A stretch of 41,230 nucleotides of DNA. Origin: an uncultured Akkermansia sp. GTDB lineage: Bacteria; Verrucomicrobiota; Verrucomicrobiia; Verrucomicrobiales; Akkermansiaceae. The stretch spans positions 1-41,230 of the forward strand of contig CANQYL010000004.1 of the NCBI GenBank assembly GCA_947628035.1, in the 5' to 3' direction. Below, piece after piece: positions 24,906 through 34,175 of this stretch. Position numbers and translations under genes: made by a program. Every line of letters begins with the position of its first letter. The stretch's first letter is position 1. The notes under the pieces are model-generated. The model saw nothing but the letters and a program-made list of their open reading frames with translations, ran no database searches and was not told where the DNA came from.

Positions 24906-25997
24906 ATGTTCGATATTCAAACAATAGCCGGTCTCTTCGACCTGCGGGCAGATTACGTATGCGGCGCTCCGTACGGGTCCGGACACATCAACGACACTTA
25001 CCGCATTGAGGTGGATCAGGCCGGTCTGCGGGTCAATTACATCCTTCAGCGCGTCAACAGCAACGTCTTTAAGCAGCCCATAGCGCTTATGGAAAACGTC
25101 AAGCGGGTCACGGACGAAGCTCTGCGCGTCCTCCGGGAGGAAGGCTGCAAGGACAGCTATCGACGCACACTCACCCTCATTCCGGCAAAGGATGGCAAAT
25201 GCTATTCGCAGGACGCTGAAGGGAACGTCTGGCGCGTGTACACCTTCATTGATCGTGCGCGGACCTACGATATGATTGAGAATCCGCGGCAATGCGTTGA
25301 AGTTGCACGTGCTTTCGGTAATTTCCAGAAACTCGGCGCCAACCTCCCGGGCGAACCTCTCTTTGAAACTATCCCGGACTTCCACAACACCACCAAACGC
25401 TTCCACGCATTTCAAAATGCAGTGGCGGCAGACCCGCTCGGACGCGCTAAAACAGTGCAACGGGAAATTGAATGGTTCCTCTCACGAGAGGAGGATTGCC
25501 ACAAAGTCGTGAACTACCTGGCCAGTGGCGAGCTTCCCTTGCGCGTCACACACAACGACACCAAGCTTAACAACGTCATGCTTGACGACGTGACGGGCGA
25601 GGGGATCTGCGTGATCGATTTGGACACGACCATGCCGGGATCCTCTCTCTACGATTTCGGGGACATGATACGCACCTCAACATCTCCGGCTGCGGAGGAC
25701 GAGAAGGACACAAAACTCGTCACCATGCGCATGGAATACTTTGAGGCGTTGGCGAAGGGATACTGTGAAGCGGCAACGTTCCTGACTCCGCTTGAGAAGG
25801 AACTGCTGCCCTTCTCCGGCAAGTTGCTCACCATGGAATGCGGTATGCGTTTCCTCACCGATTACCTGGAAGGCGATACTTACTTTAAGATCCACCGCCC
25901 GGAGCACAATTTGGATCGCACTCGTACCCAAATCGCTCTCGTGGAATCCATCGAACAGCAGATGGACGCCATGCAGAAAGTCATTGCAGGTTACTAA
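24906..25997 (+). CDS. Phosphotransferase, N-acetylhexosamine 1-kinase-like
   Basis: This 363-residue member of the aminoglycoside-phosphotransferase/choline-kinase fold has the catalytic loop THNDTKLNNVMLD (His216, Asp218, Asn223) and the metal-binding Asp238 in CVIDLDT. The N-lobe begins GAPYGSGHINDTY. This arrangement is close to NahK, which phosphorylates GlcNAc/GalNAc at C1 in bifidobacteria. A homoserine or hydroxylysine kinase-like role cannot be excluded. The upstream nucleotidyltransferase would convert the 1-phosphate to an NDP-sugar. Malic enzyme follows, with 38 nt to the chosen start, and may share the transcript. Confidence 0.8.
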   Translation: MFDIQTIAGLFDLRADYVCGAPYGSGHINDTYRIEVDQAGLRVNYILQRVNSNVFKQPIALMENVKRVTDEALRVLREEGCKDSYRRTLTLIPAKDGKCYSQDAEGNVWRVYTFIDRARTYDMIENPRQCVEVARAFGNFQKLGANLPGEPLFETIPDFHNTTKRFHAFQNAVAADPLGRAKTVQREIEWFLSREEDCHKVVNYLASGELPLRVTHNDTKLNNVMLDDVTGEGICVIDLDTTMPGSSLYDFGDMIRTSTSPAAEDEKDTKLVTMRMEYFEALAKGYCEAATFLTPLEKELLPFSGKLLTMECGMRFLTDYLEGDTYFKIHRPEHNLDRTRTQIALVESIEQQMDAMQKVIAGY

Positions 25998-26035
25998 TCC
26001 GCCCCTTGGTCTCATTCATGAGCCATCAAAAGAAG

Positions 26036-27343
26036 ATGAGTGATTCCCTAGGAGAAAAAGCCCTCTCCTACCACGAGCATCCACGTGCGGGAAAATTGGA
26101 AATCCTGCCATGTAAGCCCTGCTTTTCCATCGATGACCTCACCCTCGCGTACTCCCCCGGAGTCGCCGAGCCGTGTCGTGCCATTGCGGCAGACCCCGCA
26201 AACGCGGCGCTCTACACGGGGCGTAGCAACCTTGTGGGCGTTATCAGCAACGGCACCGCCGTGCTCGGTCTGGGTAACATCGGAGCTCGCGCCGCCAAGC
26301 CCGTGATGGAAGGAAAGGGGCTGCTGTTTAAGATCTACGCGGACGTGGATGTGTTTGATATTGAGCTAGACGTCACAAAGCCGGAAACTCTCATCGAGGT
26401 CATCAAGACGATGGAACCCACTTTCGGAGCCATCAACCTGGAGGATATCAAGGCTCCGGAATGCTTCACTGTGGAGCAGCGCCTTCGTGAGGAAATGAAC
26501 ATTCCCGTCTTCCACGACGATCAACACGGTACTGCCGTCATCTCCGGCGCAGCCCTGCTGAATGCGGCACACCTCACCGGTCGGTTACTCCAAGAGATGC
26601 GCTGCGTTGTATGTGGAGCCGGCGCCGCAGGTATTGCATGCGCCAAATTCTACATGGCTCTCGGGATCCGTCGGGAAAACATCTTCATGTTCGATTCCAA
26701 GGGGCTCATCCATACAGGACGGCTGGATCTGCATCCCACAAAAGCCATGTTTGCCCAGAGTGAAGACTGCACACTGGAAGTGGCCCTGCAGGGAGCGGAT
26801 ATCTTCCTGGGGCTTTCGCGTAAAGGGCTTCTCAAACCCGAAATGGTTTCGAGCATGGCTCCCAACCCCATCATTTTCGCCTGCGCCAACCCTGATCCCG
26901 AAATCACCTACAGTGAAGCCAAACAGGTGCGCCCCGACTGTATCATGGGTTCCGGTCGCAGTGACTGGCCAAATCAGGTGAATAATGTGAGTTGCTTCCC
27001 CTACATTTTCCGGGCGGCGCTGGACATGCACGCTACCAGCATCAACGAGGCTATGAAAATTGCCGCCTCTCGTGCCCTCGCTGATCTAGCCCGCCAGCCC
27101 GTGCCGCCGGAGGTAGTGCACGCCAACGGGGGAGTACCCCTCCGGTTCGGCGCTGATTACGTCATCCCCAAACCTTTTGACCCCCGTATGATCACCTACC
27201 TCTGCCCGGCCATTGCCCAGGCAGCCGTCATCTCCGGAGTCGCTCAAAGAGATCTGCCCGACCTCGATCTTTACAGGCAAGAGCTGCAAGAGCGGGTACG
27301 TTGCGTGCGCGAACGTACCCGCACTCTCGTCCAGAGCTATTGA
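26036..27343 (+). CDS. maeB: NADP-dependent malic enzyme, short form
   Basis: This 435-residue cytosolic enzyme decarboxylates malate to pyruvate and yields NAD(P)H. Conserved parts are [53 protein letters not shown] and the dinucleotide motif GAGAAGIA. It matches the N-terminal two-thirds of E. coli MaeB without the phosphotransacetylase domain. The chosen Met ([16 protein letters not shown]) aligns with the MaeB N-terminus. An ATG at 26018 and a TTG at 26006 are in frame upstream. Cofactor preference is by family resemblance only. Confidence 0.93.
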   Translation: MSDSLGEKALSYHEHPRAGKLEILPCKPCFSIDDLTLAYSPGVAEPCRAIAADPANAALYTGRSNLVGVISNGTAVLGLGNIGARAAKPVMEGKGLLFKIYADVDVFDIELDVTKPETLIEVIKTMEPTFGAINLEDIKAPECFTVEQRLREEMNIPVFHDDQHGTAVISGAALLNAAHLTGRLLQEMRCVVCGAGAAGIACAKFYMALGIRRENIFMFDSKGLIHTGRLDLHPTKAMFAQSEDCTLEVALQGADIFLGLSRKGLLKPEMVSSMAPNPIIFACANPDPEITYSEAKQVRPDCIMGSGRSDWPNQVNNVSCFPYIFRAALDMHATSINEAMKIAASRALADLARQPVPPEVVHANGGVPLRFGADYVIPKPFDPRMITYLCPAIAQAAVISGVAQRDLPDLDLYRQELQERVRCVRERTRTLVQSY

Positions 27344-27444
27344 GCGGTGCCTTATCTCATCTCCCATGGAGAATCTCTCGCACACAAAGAAGGTGTGCCC
27401 CGGATCAATCTCTCTTCCCGCTGCTCCAGTTCAGGAGAAGTGCA

Positions 27445-28086
27445 TCAGTTCAATGCCTCTTCTGAAATCATCTTCAAGATGTCCCGATCAATTTTTCTAT
27501 CCTTGAAATAGAATTGTCTATCGCGGTCGGAAATGGGACGCAGGATGCGACAGGGGTTGCCAACGGCTACGGTTCTTGCAGGGATATCTTTCGTAACGAT
27601 ACTGCCGGCACCAATGACCGATTGGTCACCGATGGTAACGCCGGGGAGGATGCAAGAACCGGCGCCAATCCAGCAGTTGCTGCCGATATGCACCGGTCTG
27701 TTAAACTGGTAAGGGGAAGCGCCGCGCAGTTCCGGAAGAATGGGATGTCCGGCCGTACAGATCATCACATTGGGGCCAAGCTTGGTGCAATCTCCGATGT
27801 AGATATGCGTGTCATCGACGAGCGAGAGATTATGGTTGATGTACACGTGGTGCCCGAGGTGCAGAAAGCGACCACCCCAGTTGGCAAAGAATGGAGGCTC
27901 GATGAAACTTGCCTCCCCCATTTCCGCCAGCATCCTGTTCAGAAGTTCTGCTCTCTTTTGCGTTTCGCTCGGGCGCGTTTGATTGAAGTCGTAGAGAAGC
28001 TCCATGTGAGCTTTTTGTGCGAGAAGAAGTTCCTCATCGGTACATTGGTAAAGCGAGCCGTCATGCATTTGGGGGTGCGTATCCAT
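27445..28086 (-). CDS. Sugar O-acetyltransferase (maltose/galactoside type)
   Basis: This 213-residue trimeric left-handed beta-helix enzyme transfers acetyl from acetyl-CoA to a sugar hydroxyl. The catalytic His114 is in TAGHP, and hexapeptide repeats run through VHIGSNCWIGAGSCILPGVTIGDQSVIGAGSIVTKDIPARTVAVGNPCRILR. The N-terminal Mac domain (about 10-60) is present. Members include Maa, LacA and nodulation NodL; true substrates are rarely known. It is monocistronic on the minus strand. Upstream are repeat remnants and a tRNA terminator hairpin. Confidence 0.9.
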   Translation of the reverse strand: MDTHPQMHDGSLYQCTDEELLLAQKAHMELLYDFNQTRPSETQKRAELLNRMLAEMGEASFIEPPFFANWGGRFLHLGHHVYINHNLSLVDDTHIYIGDCTKLGPNVMICTAGHPILPELRGASPYQFNRPVHIGSNCWIGAGSCILPGVTIGDQSVIGAGSIVTKDIPARTVAVGNPCRILRPISDRDRQFYFKDRKIDRDILKMISEEALN

Positions 28087-28200
28087 ACGGTAATGATTGC
28101 GGGATTGTAAACTTCAGAATTAGCGCAGTCAAGTTTAACCCAGCTTTTCCCAAGGCAAACGCATTCGAAATTGGGTTCAACCCACTCTCGCTTTCAACAG

Positions 28201-28235
28201 CAGAGGCGCCCATGACACTGTCACAGGCGCCTCTG
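28201..28235 (-). terminator. Nested hairpin 3' of the CAU tRNA
   Basis: The outer arms CAGAGGCGCC/GGCGCCTCTG are perfect over 10 bp. An inner TGACA/TGTCA pair is stacked inside, separated by a symmetric CA/CA mismatch. It lies 6 nt past the tRNA 3' end on the tRNA strand. No T-run follows, but position suggests transcript end or processing. Confidence 0.55.
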
Positions 28236-28240
28236 TGTGC

Positions 28241-28313
<73 letters not shown>

Positions 28314-28319
28314 GCAAGG

Positions 28320-28348
28320 ATGGTACAGGAGAAAGAGTGATGATGCAA
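28320..28348 (-). promoter_or_regulatory. Promoter of the CAU tRNA
   Basis: On the minus strand, TTGCAT (28348-28343), 17 nt, TACCAT (28325-28320), six bases before the tRNA 5' end. The -35 equals that of tRNA-Leu. Confidence 0.45.
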
Positions 28349-28376
28349 GAGTAAAAATGCACGTAACGCGTCATTT

Positions 28377-30343
28377 TTAGAAGGAACGGGGGAAAGGAGA
28401 AGAGCGACGACGGGAGGGTGCGGAGTCCGGCTCTCTCGGTGAAAGAGAGGTCTGGAGGTAGAAAGAGGCGAGTGGAGCGTAACCTCTCTGAGCCATGAGC
28501 TCATTCCATTTTTGGGGAAGAACGATACGCACAGTGGCAGTGCCGCCACCCGGCACACACATGCTCTTATTGCGGTTGGCATCGCCGGTGATAAGGAGAG
28601 CGGTTTTGCCGAGCTGCATAGTCGGGACAGTAAAGAGCGAGTCCTTCTCACTCCAGCGCAGCCAGAAGGGAGTAGTCGTCTCGTCGGCGTGCTCGGTTCG
28701 AGCCAGCTTGCGGATATGGCGTTCAGGTGGGTAGGTTTCAGGGTTGAACGTACTGCCGGGATTGGCGTAATAGTTAGCCCATGCGCGCTGGAGGAGGGGC
28801 ATGCGCGCGGTGTTGACGAGTGCGCTTTCAAGACTCTCCTTCGTCTTGTAACCACGAGCAAGGTTAGTTGCCACCTGGGGTGTGATGAGGAAAGTTCGAT
28901 ACACGCAAGGAGTTCCGCTTCCAATGGCAAATTGCTGCTTTTCCGTGGCATCCCAAGCCATAAGCTCCATGATTTTCACAGGATCGTCCCCGGTGGGGGC
29001 CATATTATTTCCCCAGTTCAAAGCCGAAGCCATGGTCACCGTATTCTCATTGACCTGGAAACCACGCTGCATATGGAAAGGCAGCCAGCCGATGGAAAGG
29101 GAGGTCTGCTCATCCTCAGCGAGGCACCATGGCATGAGGTATCCAAAGGTGCCCATGCGGTTTTGTTTGGTATAATAACCGCCGAGATTGAGCATGGCAA
29201 GAGATTGATGAAGCGACCGATGCGCGCGTTGGCGACGGTTGATATCTCTCCCTGCTCATGATCAATGCCCAGCTGACGGGCAACGGGTCCGTTGAGCCAA
29301 CAGTATGGAGTCCACGCGTGCGTGCTCGCCAAGGTACGACGAAAATCACCATCCGCCATAGCGCGCGTGATAGCAAGCAGAATCGGCATGTACTCCGGCA
29401 GACACCCCGCCATCACCCCATTCACCGCCACATCCCGCACCCGTACTTCGCGGCGACTCGTCGGCATCATGATCACCACATCGTTCGGAGCTTCATCTGT
29501 GAACCTCAGGAACTCCGCAACGGCTTCGCGCGTCGGCGGTATAATCGGCAAACCATCCGTCCAACACTGCTCCGTAAAATATTGATTCACCTGCATCATG
29601 TCCCCGGTGAAAACAATGCCCTCCTTCTCTGACGTAGTCGATGCCTGAACTTCCTTAGGCGAGAGAGGGAACGTGAGAGCCTTGCGGATTTGCGGCCAGA
29701 GAACTTTACGGGTATTATCGCGCAATTGCTGTTCGGTATGCGCAGAAAAGGCACCCGGGTACTCTGCCACGCGAGCCACCGGCACCCCTGCCGTATGCGC
29801 TGTGAACTTCGCCTGGTTGATAAAACCGGGTGCAGCAATCATCACGGCGGGAATGCCGGCATACTCGGCCGCAATGCAGGATCCCATCTCCTTCGGAGTA
29901 CACAGTCCGCAACCGCCATTGCCTGAAATCACAGCATCCACTTTCTCCTCCTTGAGACGACGGACGAAATCATCCTTCTGCGAACGCACCACACCGGGTG
30001 TAGGCCACACTCCCGCCGAACCGATCTCTCCCAGAACGAGCACTCGGGCATCCGGCGCCTCCTTCAAGATCATCTTTTTGAGTTCGGGATGAGTAATGGA
30101 AGCACGGAAACCTCCGCCGACGATGGCGATTGTTTTGCCCGCAAAAGAAGAGAGACGCGGAGCCTGCTGAATCATCGACACCTTGGCACTCGCCACAGGA
30201 CAACACACGCTGTAGGAAGAAACATTCTCACCCGGCAGAGGGAGGCGGCAACTACCGGAATTGCAATCCAGCTGCGCGATGACCGTCGTTGTCGACAACA
30301 GACAGCCCCCAACAATCACTCTGTGAAAAAAAGAAAAGGACAT
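28377..30343 (-). pseudogene. Frameshifted secreted UGSC-type protein
   Basis: Two overlapping frames together make one family member. The first (from 30343) has a signal peptide (about 1-24), a UGSC-like domain with CGLC at 145-148 (GNGGCGLCTPKEMGSC; relatives have Sec/Cys-Gly-Ser-Cys), and a second domain beginning WTDGLPIIPPTREAVAEF and VNGVMAGCLPEYMPILL. It should continue past NARIGRFIN but shifts frame near 29195-29205. The rest (LAMLNLGGYYTKQ...CLAEDEQ; GGGTATVRIVLP) is in the other frame to 28377. Restoring one base at TTGCC joins them at about 655 residues. It may be a pseudogene, a sequence error or recoding. The redox or metal role of UGSC proteins is poorly known. Confidence 0.75.
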
Positions 30344-30593
30344 TCGACTAGTAGAACGAAAATGCAGGAGCAGTATCTACATCACGCATTCCTTTTAATC
30401 CCATCATTGACCACAAACCATACTTTGACAGAAGGTGAGATACCGCCGAGGAACGATCAAAAGAACGGGGGGAGCACCTTCAACACAAGTTGACGTTCCC
30501 TTCTATGTCATTTTTTCAAAAGAAATCCGTCGTCCCGGAGAAGATCTCCGTTTGTGTATCATCGTGGAAACGTTCTGTTGACGCAGGGATGGC

Positions 30594-30623
30594 TTGCCAA
30601 GAGAAGAAGCTGCGTGGTAAAAC
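30594..30623 (+). promoter_or_regulatory. Promoter of the tonB-exbB-exbD operon, leaderless type
   Basis: TTGCCA (30594-30599), 18 nt, TAAAAC (30618-30623) preceded by GCGTGG, then six bases GGAAAT and the ATG. Spacing is the same as at pyrC and the M23 gene. The -10 is weaker than those. The rest of the 286-nt gap 30344-30629 shows no gene. Confidence 0.5.
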
Positions 30624-30629
30624 GGAAAT

Positions 30630-31769
30630 ATGCGGGAGAGCGGAAAGCAACGCGGATGCGTCGGGCGACTGGCGCTCAGCATTGCTTTGTCCCTTTTGTT
30701 CCACGCGACAGTCGTACTGATGTTGCTGCTCATTCCGATGCAAATGCTGCGTCCCGGGACAAACGGGGAAGAGGCGAACAAACGGGCAAAGACCCGACAC
30801 GTCCGGCTAGAAATAGCCGCCGCTGAGCTGCCCCCTGATGACTCCCGCCGCCCCTTCGCAAAAACCGATCCCAATCAGGAGGAAAAAGCCCCCAAGCAAG
30901 CTGACTTCATCGGCAGCCGTGACACCACAGCAAGCGCCTCTGAGTTTGCCCCTAAACGCAGAGCAGATGCCCCACTCCCCACACAAAACGGAGAAGAAAC
31001 GAACGATGAGATCGTAACATTCGACCAATCCGCGCAAGAGGGCGATCTCTCCCACGAACGACTTGCCACTACCGCATCCACTGCCACTCCCCACCGTCTC
31101 CAATCTCCTCCACTGCCGACCCCTCCTGCACAGCCGCAGACACCAACTCCCCCTTCTCCCGAAAGGTCAGACTCCAGTGATCAAAAGGATCAAAAGGCTG
31201 CCCCGGGGGTGCTGGCAACCAAGGAATCTCCACGTGACGTAGAGGGAGACCTTCGCACACGCATCACTGAACCTCCGCCGAATGCCACGGGGGATGATGA
31301 ATCCGACAGCCAACGCCGACATTTTCAAGTGTCTGTCCCGGTGTTTGATCCGGCTCTTGCCCAGCACGCTCAACAGGCGCAGAAGCCTGGATTTCGCACT
31401 CGAGAACGCCGTACCCGCAGTACCGGCAACTTCGTGCTCGGCAGAAAACCATCCCTCAATGTCGCCTCGACACCACTCGGTCGATACGAGGAGGAAATCT
31501 ACCGCCGCATCGCTTACTACTGGTACAAGGCGTGCGATGACCACCGCGGCGACATCATCCCGGGAAGCATCATGGTGAGCCTGCGCATCAACACACGCGG
31601 GTTGCTGGAAACCATGGATCTTGTGCGCCGCCGGGGCGCCAGCGTCAGTCAACAGTCTTTTACTTTCGGAGCTATCCGACAAGCTACCCTCCCCCCCATG
31701 CCCAACACGGTTCGCGAGGAAATCGTCGGCGACCTCCTGGAACTCATCTTCACCTTCAACTTCGATTAA
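30630..31769 (+). CDS. TonB/TolA-like energy transducer
   Basis: This 379-residue protein has a short cytosolic start, one membrane anchor (about 15-38), a long polar Pro/Gln/Glu-rich periplasmic linker (about 45-290) and a C-terminal TonB-like fold. The last contains YEEEIYRRIAYYWYK, PGSIMVSLRINTRG and QATLPPMP, in the TonB pattern. It transmits the proton motive force from ExbB/ExbD to outer-membrane receptors, or, if TolA-like, helps keep the envelope tight. No TonB-dependent receptor or Pal/TolB gene is in the window. exbB starts 20 nt downstream. Confidence 0.82.
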   Translation: MRESGKQRGCVGRLALSIALSLLFHATVVLMLLLIPMQMLRPGTNGEEANKRAKTRHVRLEIAAAELPPDDSRRPFAKTDPNQEEKAPKQADFIGSRDTTASASEFAPKRRADAPLPTQNGEETNDEIVTFDQSAQEGDLSHERLATTASTATPHRLQSPPLPTPPAQPQTPTPPSPERSDSSDQKDQKAAPGVLATKESPRDVEGDLRTRITEPPPNATGDDESDSQRRHFQVSVPVFDPALAQHAQQAQKPGFRTRERRTRSTGNFVLGRKPSLNVASTPLGRYEEEIYRRIAYYWYKACDDHRGDIIPGSIMVSLRINTRGLLETMDLVRRRGASVSQQSFTFGAIRQATLPPMPNTVREEIVGDLLELIFTFNFD

Positions 31770-31789
31770 AAACACAACCACACCAAACT

Positions 31790-32398
31790 ATGATCGACAC
31801 CATCACCCGATTCTTCGACGCCTGTCAACCATTCGGCTACCCGCTGCTTGCTTGCTCGCTCATACTGATCACCGCTATCTTCTACCATATCCTCTACGTA
31901 GGAAGCGGACGCCTCCTGAGGGATTTCCAAAAAGCGCTCACCTCCTCCCTTGAGCAGGAAAACTCCCCCGAACCCCTTCTCATGGAACTCTGCCGACGAT
32001 CATCGTCCCCTCTCGCTGAAGAGGTTCTCTATGTGCTGAGCAACCGTCAAGAACCCAACCTTGAGGAGCAGGTGGAGGCTCGTCTGCGTCTGCTGGTGGA
32101 CGCCCAACGAGCCGGCATGGCTACCATCAGCGTCATCACCAACATCGCTCCCATGCTCGGAATTCTCGGCACCGCTTGGGGACTCGTGGAAATCTTCGGC
32201 GTTTTCGGCAGTGAGGGAGCCGAACCCGGCATCGCCATGGGCATCTCCACCGCACTTTACACCACCATCTTCGGTCTCGCCATTGCCGTGCCGGGCATCA
32301 TTGCGCTCACCTGCTTCGAGCGTGCCCTGGAACGGCGAGCAGCTCGCATCAACTGTTTCTTCACCGAACTTCTCGCCGCCACCAAAAATTCCCATTGA
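31790..32398 (+). CDS. exbB: MotA/TolQ/ExbB proton channel family protein
   Basis: This 202-residue inner-membrane protein has three membrane segments: about 15-36, one around ISVITNIAPMLGILGTAWGLVEIF (about 112-135), and one at MGISTALYTTIFGLAIAVPGIIAL (about 150-173). The last two have the conserved ExbB/TolQ residues that line the proton path. With ExbD it forms a proton-driven motor that energises the TonB-like partner encoded upstream. There is no Shine-Dalgarno sequence in front of the ATG. Whether the set works as Ton or Tol cannot be decided from sequence, so the symbol is provisional. Confidence 0.88.
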   Translation: MIDTITRFFDACQPFGYPLLACSLILITAIFYHILYVGSGRLLRDFQKALTSSLEQENSPEPLLMELCRRSSSPLAEEVLYVLSNRQEPNLEEQVEARLRLLVDAQRAGMATISVITNIAPMLGILGTAWGLVEIFGVFGSEGAEPGIAMGISTALYTTIFGLAIAVPGIIALTCFERALERRAARINCFFTELLAATKNSH

Positions 32399-32418
32399 CT
32401 CCTCATACTTCCGGCCCC

Positions 32419-32838
32419 ATGAAAATCTACAAGAAAGCCTCCGGCGCGCAGGGCATCCCTATTGTGCCCATGCTGGATATTCTCACCATCCTACTCATCT
32501 TCTTCATCGTCCATACGGAATTCAAGCGTCAAGTCAATGTCCTGCAGCTCACTCTCCCGCAGACGCACCACCTTGCAGGCGAGCGCGGGGACAACACTCA
32601 GGTGCTCCTTGAGATAGCAGCCAATGGCGACCTGGCACTGTCCGGACGCCGTATCTCGCGCGACAATCTGCGCGATGCCCTGTTACAAATACTCCGTGAG
32701 GCACCTCAAACGCGCCTCCAGGTTGCCGCTGCCGATGCCGCTTCCCTCTCCTCGCTCATGGAAGTACTAGATACACTCACTGCAGCTGGTCTCCGTGTCG
32801 AGCAGGTCCCCGTGCGTATCAACTACTCGGCTGAATAA
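32419..32838 (+). CDS. exbD: ExbD/TolR family protein
   Basis: This 139-residue protein has one membrane segment (about 16-32) with the essential proton-carrying Asp20 in PMLDILTILLIFF, and a periplasmic domain. I start at ATG 32419, 20 nt after the exbB stop. A TTG at 32395 is in frame but would add eight unlike residues. It completes the tonB-exbB-exbD order. The gap to the convergent tsaE gene (about 100 nt) has no clear terminator. Confidence 0.9.
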   Translation: MKIYKKASGAQGIPIVPMLDILTILLIFFIVHTEFKRQVNVLQLTLPQTHHLAGERGDNTQVLLEIAANGDLALSGRRISRDNLRDALLQILREAPQTRLQVAAADAASLSSLMEVLDTLTAAGLRVEQVPVRINYSAE

Positions 32839-32940
32839 CCCTCTCTTCATCTTCTCCGACCGTTCCCTCCCATGAAACGGATGGAATGGAAGAGCGACGA
32901 CCTACGAGCATAGCGAACGCCATGCCACCCGCTGTACCCG

Positions 32941-33387
32941 TCAACAGCCTTCCATCTTTATCTTCACGCGGCGTACCTCCTCACCCGAACCCGTGATGAC
33001 CACCCAGACAGTTCCCAGGGGCATGAGAGAGCCATCAAAGCGATCCGCCCACTCAACCAACAGAACCATCCCACTGTGCAGGTAGTCCTGCCATCCCATA
33101 CTGAGAGCATCATCCGTAGAGCGCAAGCGGTAAAAATCAAAGTGGGCAGTCGGCAAGGAGGCATCCGGGTGCTCTTGAACGAGGGCAAACGTGGGACTCA
33201 CGGCAGGAATTTCCGACCCAAGCCCTTGGAGGACGCCCTGCACGAGCCGGGTTTTACCAGCTCCGAGTTCTCCCACGAGCCCGAGCACATCTCCCGCTTC
33301 AAGTGATTGAGAAAGAGCATATCCCAGCTGTCGCATCTGCTCTTCATTCTTGATTTCCCAGTTGTGAGGAGAAAAATTTTTTTTCAT
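32941..33387 (-). CDS. tsaE: tRNA t6A biosynthesis ATPase
   Basis: This 148-residue P-loop ATPase works with TsaB and TsaD to make threonylcarbamoyladenosine at A37 of ANN-reading tRNAs. Walker A is GELGAGKT at 39-46, followed by SPTFALVQEH and HFDFYRL, family signatures. Length is normal. It stands alone, divergent from rplU; TsaB, TsaC and TsaD are not in the window. Confidence 0.95.
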   Translation of the reverse strand: MKKNFSPHNWEIKNEEQMRQLGYALSQSLEAGDVLGLVGELGAGKTRLVQGVLQGLGSEIPAVSPTFALVQEHPDASLPTAHFDFYRLRSTDDALSMGWQDYLHSGMVLLVEWADRFDGSLMPLGTVWVVITGSGEEVRRVKIKMEGC

Positions 33388-33414
33388 TTTCGGGAGAAAT
33401 GTGATAAATTTTAC

Positions 33415-33442
33415 TTGCCAAAGAACTCAGCACAGATATAAT
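33415..33442 (+). promoter_or_regulatory. Promoter of rplU-rpmA
   Basis: TTGCCA (33415-33420) and TATAAT (33437-33442) are 16 nt apart, the best -10 in the window. The leader of about 40 nt is AT-rich near the ATG (TTAGAAAAATT) and lacks a Shine-Dalgarno sequence. Confidence 0.75.
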
Positions 33443-33487
33443 GTGCCAGCCCGTTCGCGCGGGTGCAATTAAAAAATTAGAAAAATT

Positions 33488-33808
33488 ATGGCATACGCAG
33501 TTTTTGCATCCGGGAGCAAACAGTACCGGGTAACCGTGGGTGATGTGGTGGAAGTGGATCGTCTTCCTGACATGAAAGACGAAGGGGAGGCTACCTTTGA
33601 TCACGTGTTGCTGGTAGAAGACGGGGAACACACGAAAGTGGGCGCCCCGGTAGTAGAAGGTGCGAGCGTGAAGGCGCAGGTGCTTCAAGCCGAGGCACGT
33701 GGTCCCAAAGGCATCGCGTTTAAGTTCAAGCGCCGCAAGGGTTTCCACAAAAAGAAGGGGTTCCGCGCCGCTCTCACCAAGGTAAAAATCACTGCTATCA
33801 ACGCCTAA
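33488..33808 (+). CDS. rplU: 50S ribosomal protein L21
   Basis: This 106-residue protein binds 23S rRNA domain I in the large subunit. MAYAVFASGSKQYRVTVGDVVEVDR is the typical N-terminus and FKFKRRKGFHKKKGFRAALTKVKI the basic RNA-contact C-terminus. Its length is standard. rpmA follows after 28 nt, the near-universal rplU-rpmA pair. The usual downstream obgE is not present; a terminator follows rpmA instead. Confidence 0.98.
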   Translation: MAYAVFASGSKQYRVTVGDVVEVDRLPDMKDEGEATFDHVLLVEDGEHTKVGAPVVEGASVKAQVLQAEARGPKGIAFKFKRRKGFHKKKGFRAALTKVKITAINA

Positions 33809-33836
33809 TTATTAACAAGTTTCTCACTTACTAGTC

Positions 33837-34097
33837 ATGGCACATAAAAAAGGTCAAGGTTCTGTACGCAACGGGCGCGACTCGCGCAGCAAGCGCCTCG
33901 GCGTGAAAAAATTCGGCGGGCAATCCGTCATCGCCGGCAACATCATTGTACGTCAACGCGGCACCAAGTTCCACCCCGGCAAAGGAGTCGGAATGGGACG
34001 CGATTATACGATTTTTTCGTTGGTGGATGGACGCGTGTTTTTCGACCGTGAAGGACGCCGCGTCAATGTGGCGCCGGAGGTTGCTACGGAGGTCTGA
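33837..34097 (+). CDS. rpmA: 50S ribosomal protein L27
   Basis: This 86-residue protein reaches with its N-terminus toward the peptidyl transferase centre. It begins [28 protein letters not shown], so mature-type Ala-His-Lys residues follow the initiator Met and there is no cleavable leader like that of Firmicutes. [21 protein letters not shown] is the conserved core. It is co-transcribed with rplU and ended by the terminator 27 nt after the stop. Confidence 0.98.
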   Translation: MAHKKGQGSVRNGRDSRSKRLGVKKFGGQSVIAGNIIVRQRGTKFHPGKGVGMGRDYTIFSLVDGRVFFDREGRRVNVAPEVATEV

Positions 34098-34124
34098 ACG
34101 ATCAACTCCGTTCCGAATCAAGAA

Positions 34125-34155
34125 GGGGAACCCTGCGTATGGGTTCTCCTTTTTT
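34125..34155 (+). terminator. Intrinsic terminator of rplU-rpmA
   Basis: The arms GGGGAACCC/GGGTTCTCC (9 bp, one G-U) with loop TGCGTAT are followed by six T. This is the clearest Rho-independent terminator in the window. Confidence 0.85.
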
Positions 34156-34175
34156 GTAGGTATCTATCCGCTCCT

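Noticed and set aside
32839..32940. Terminator search between exbD and tsaE
   Set aside because: No convincing stem with a T-run on either strand.
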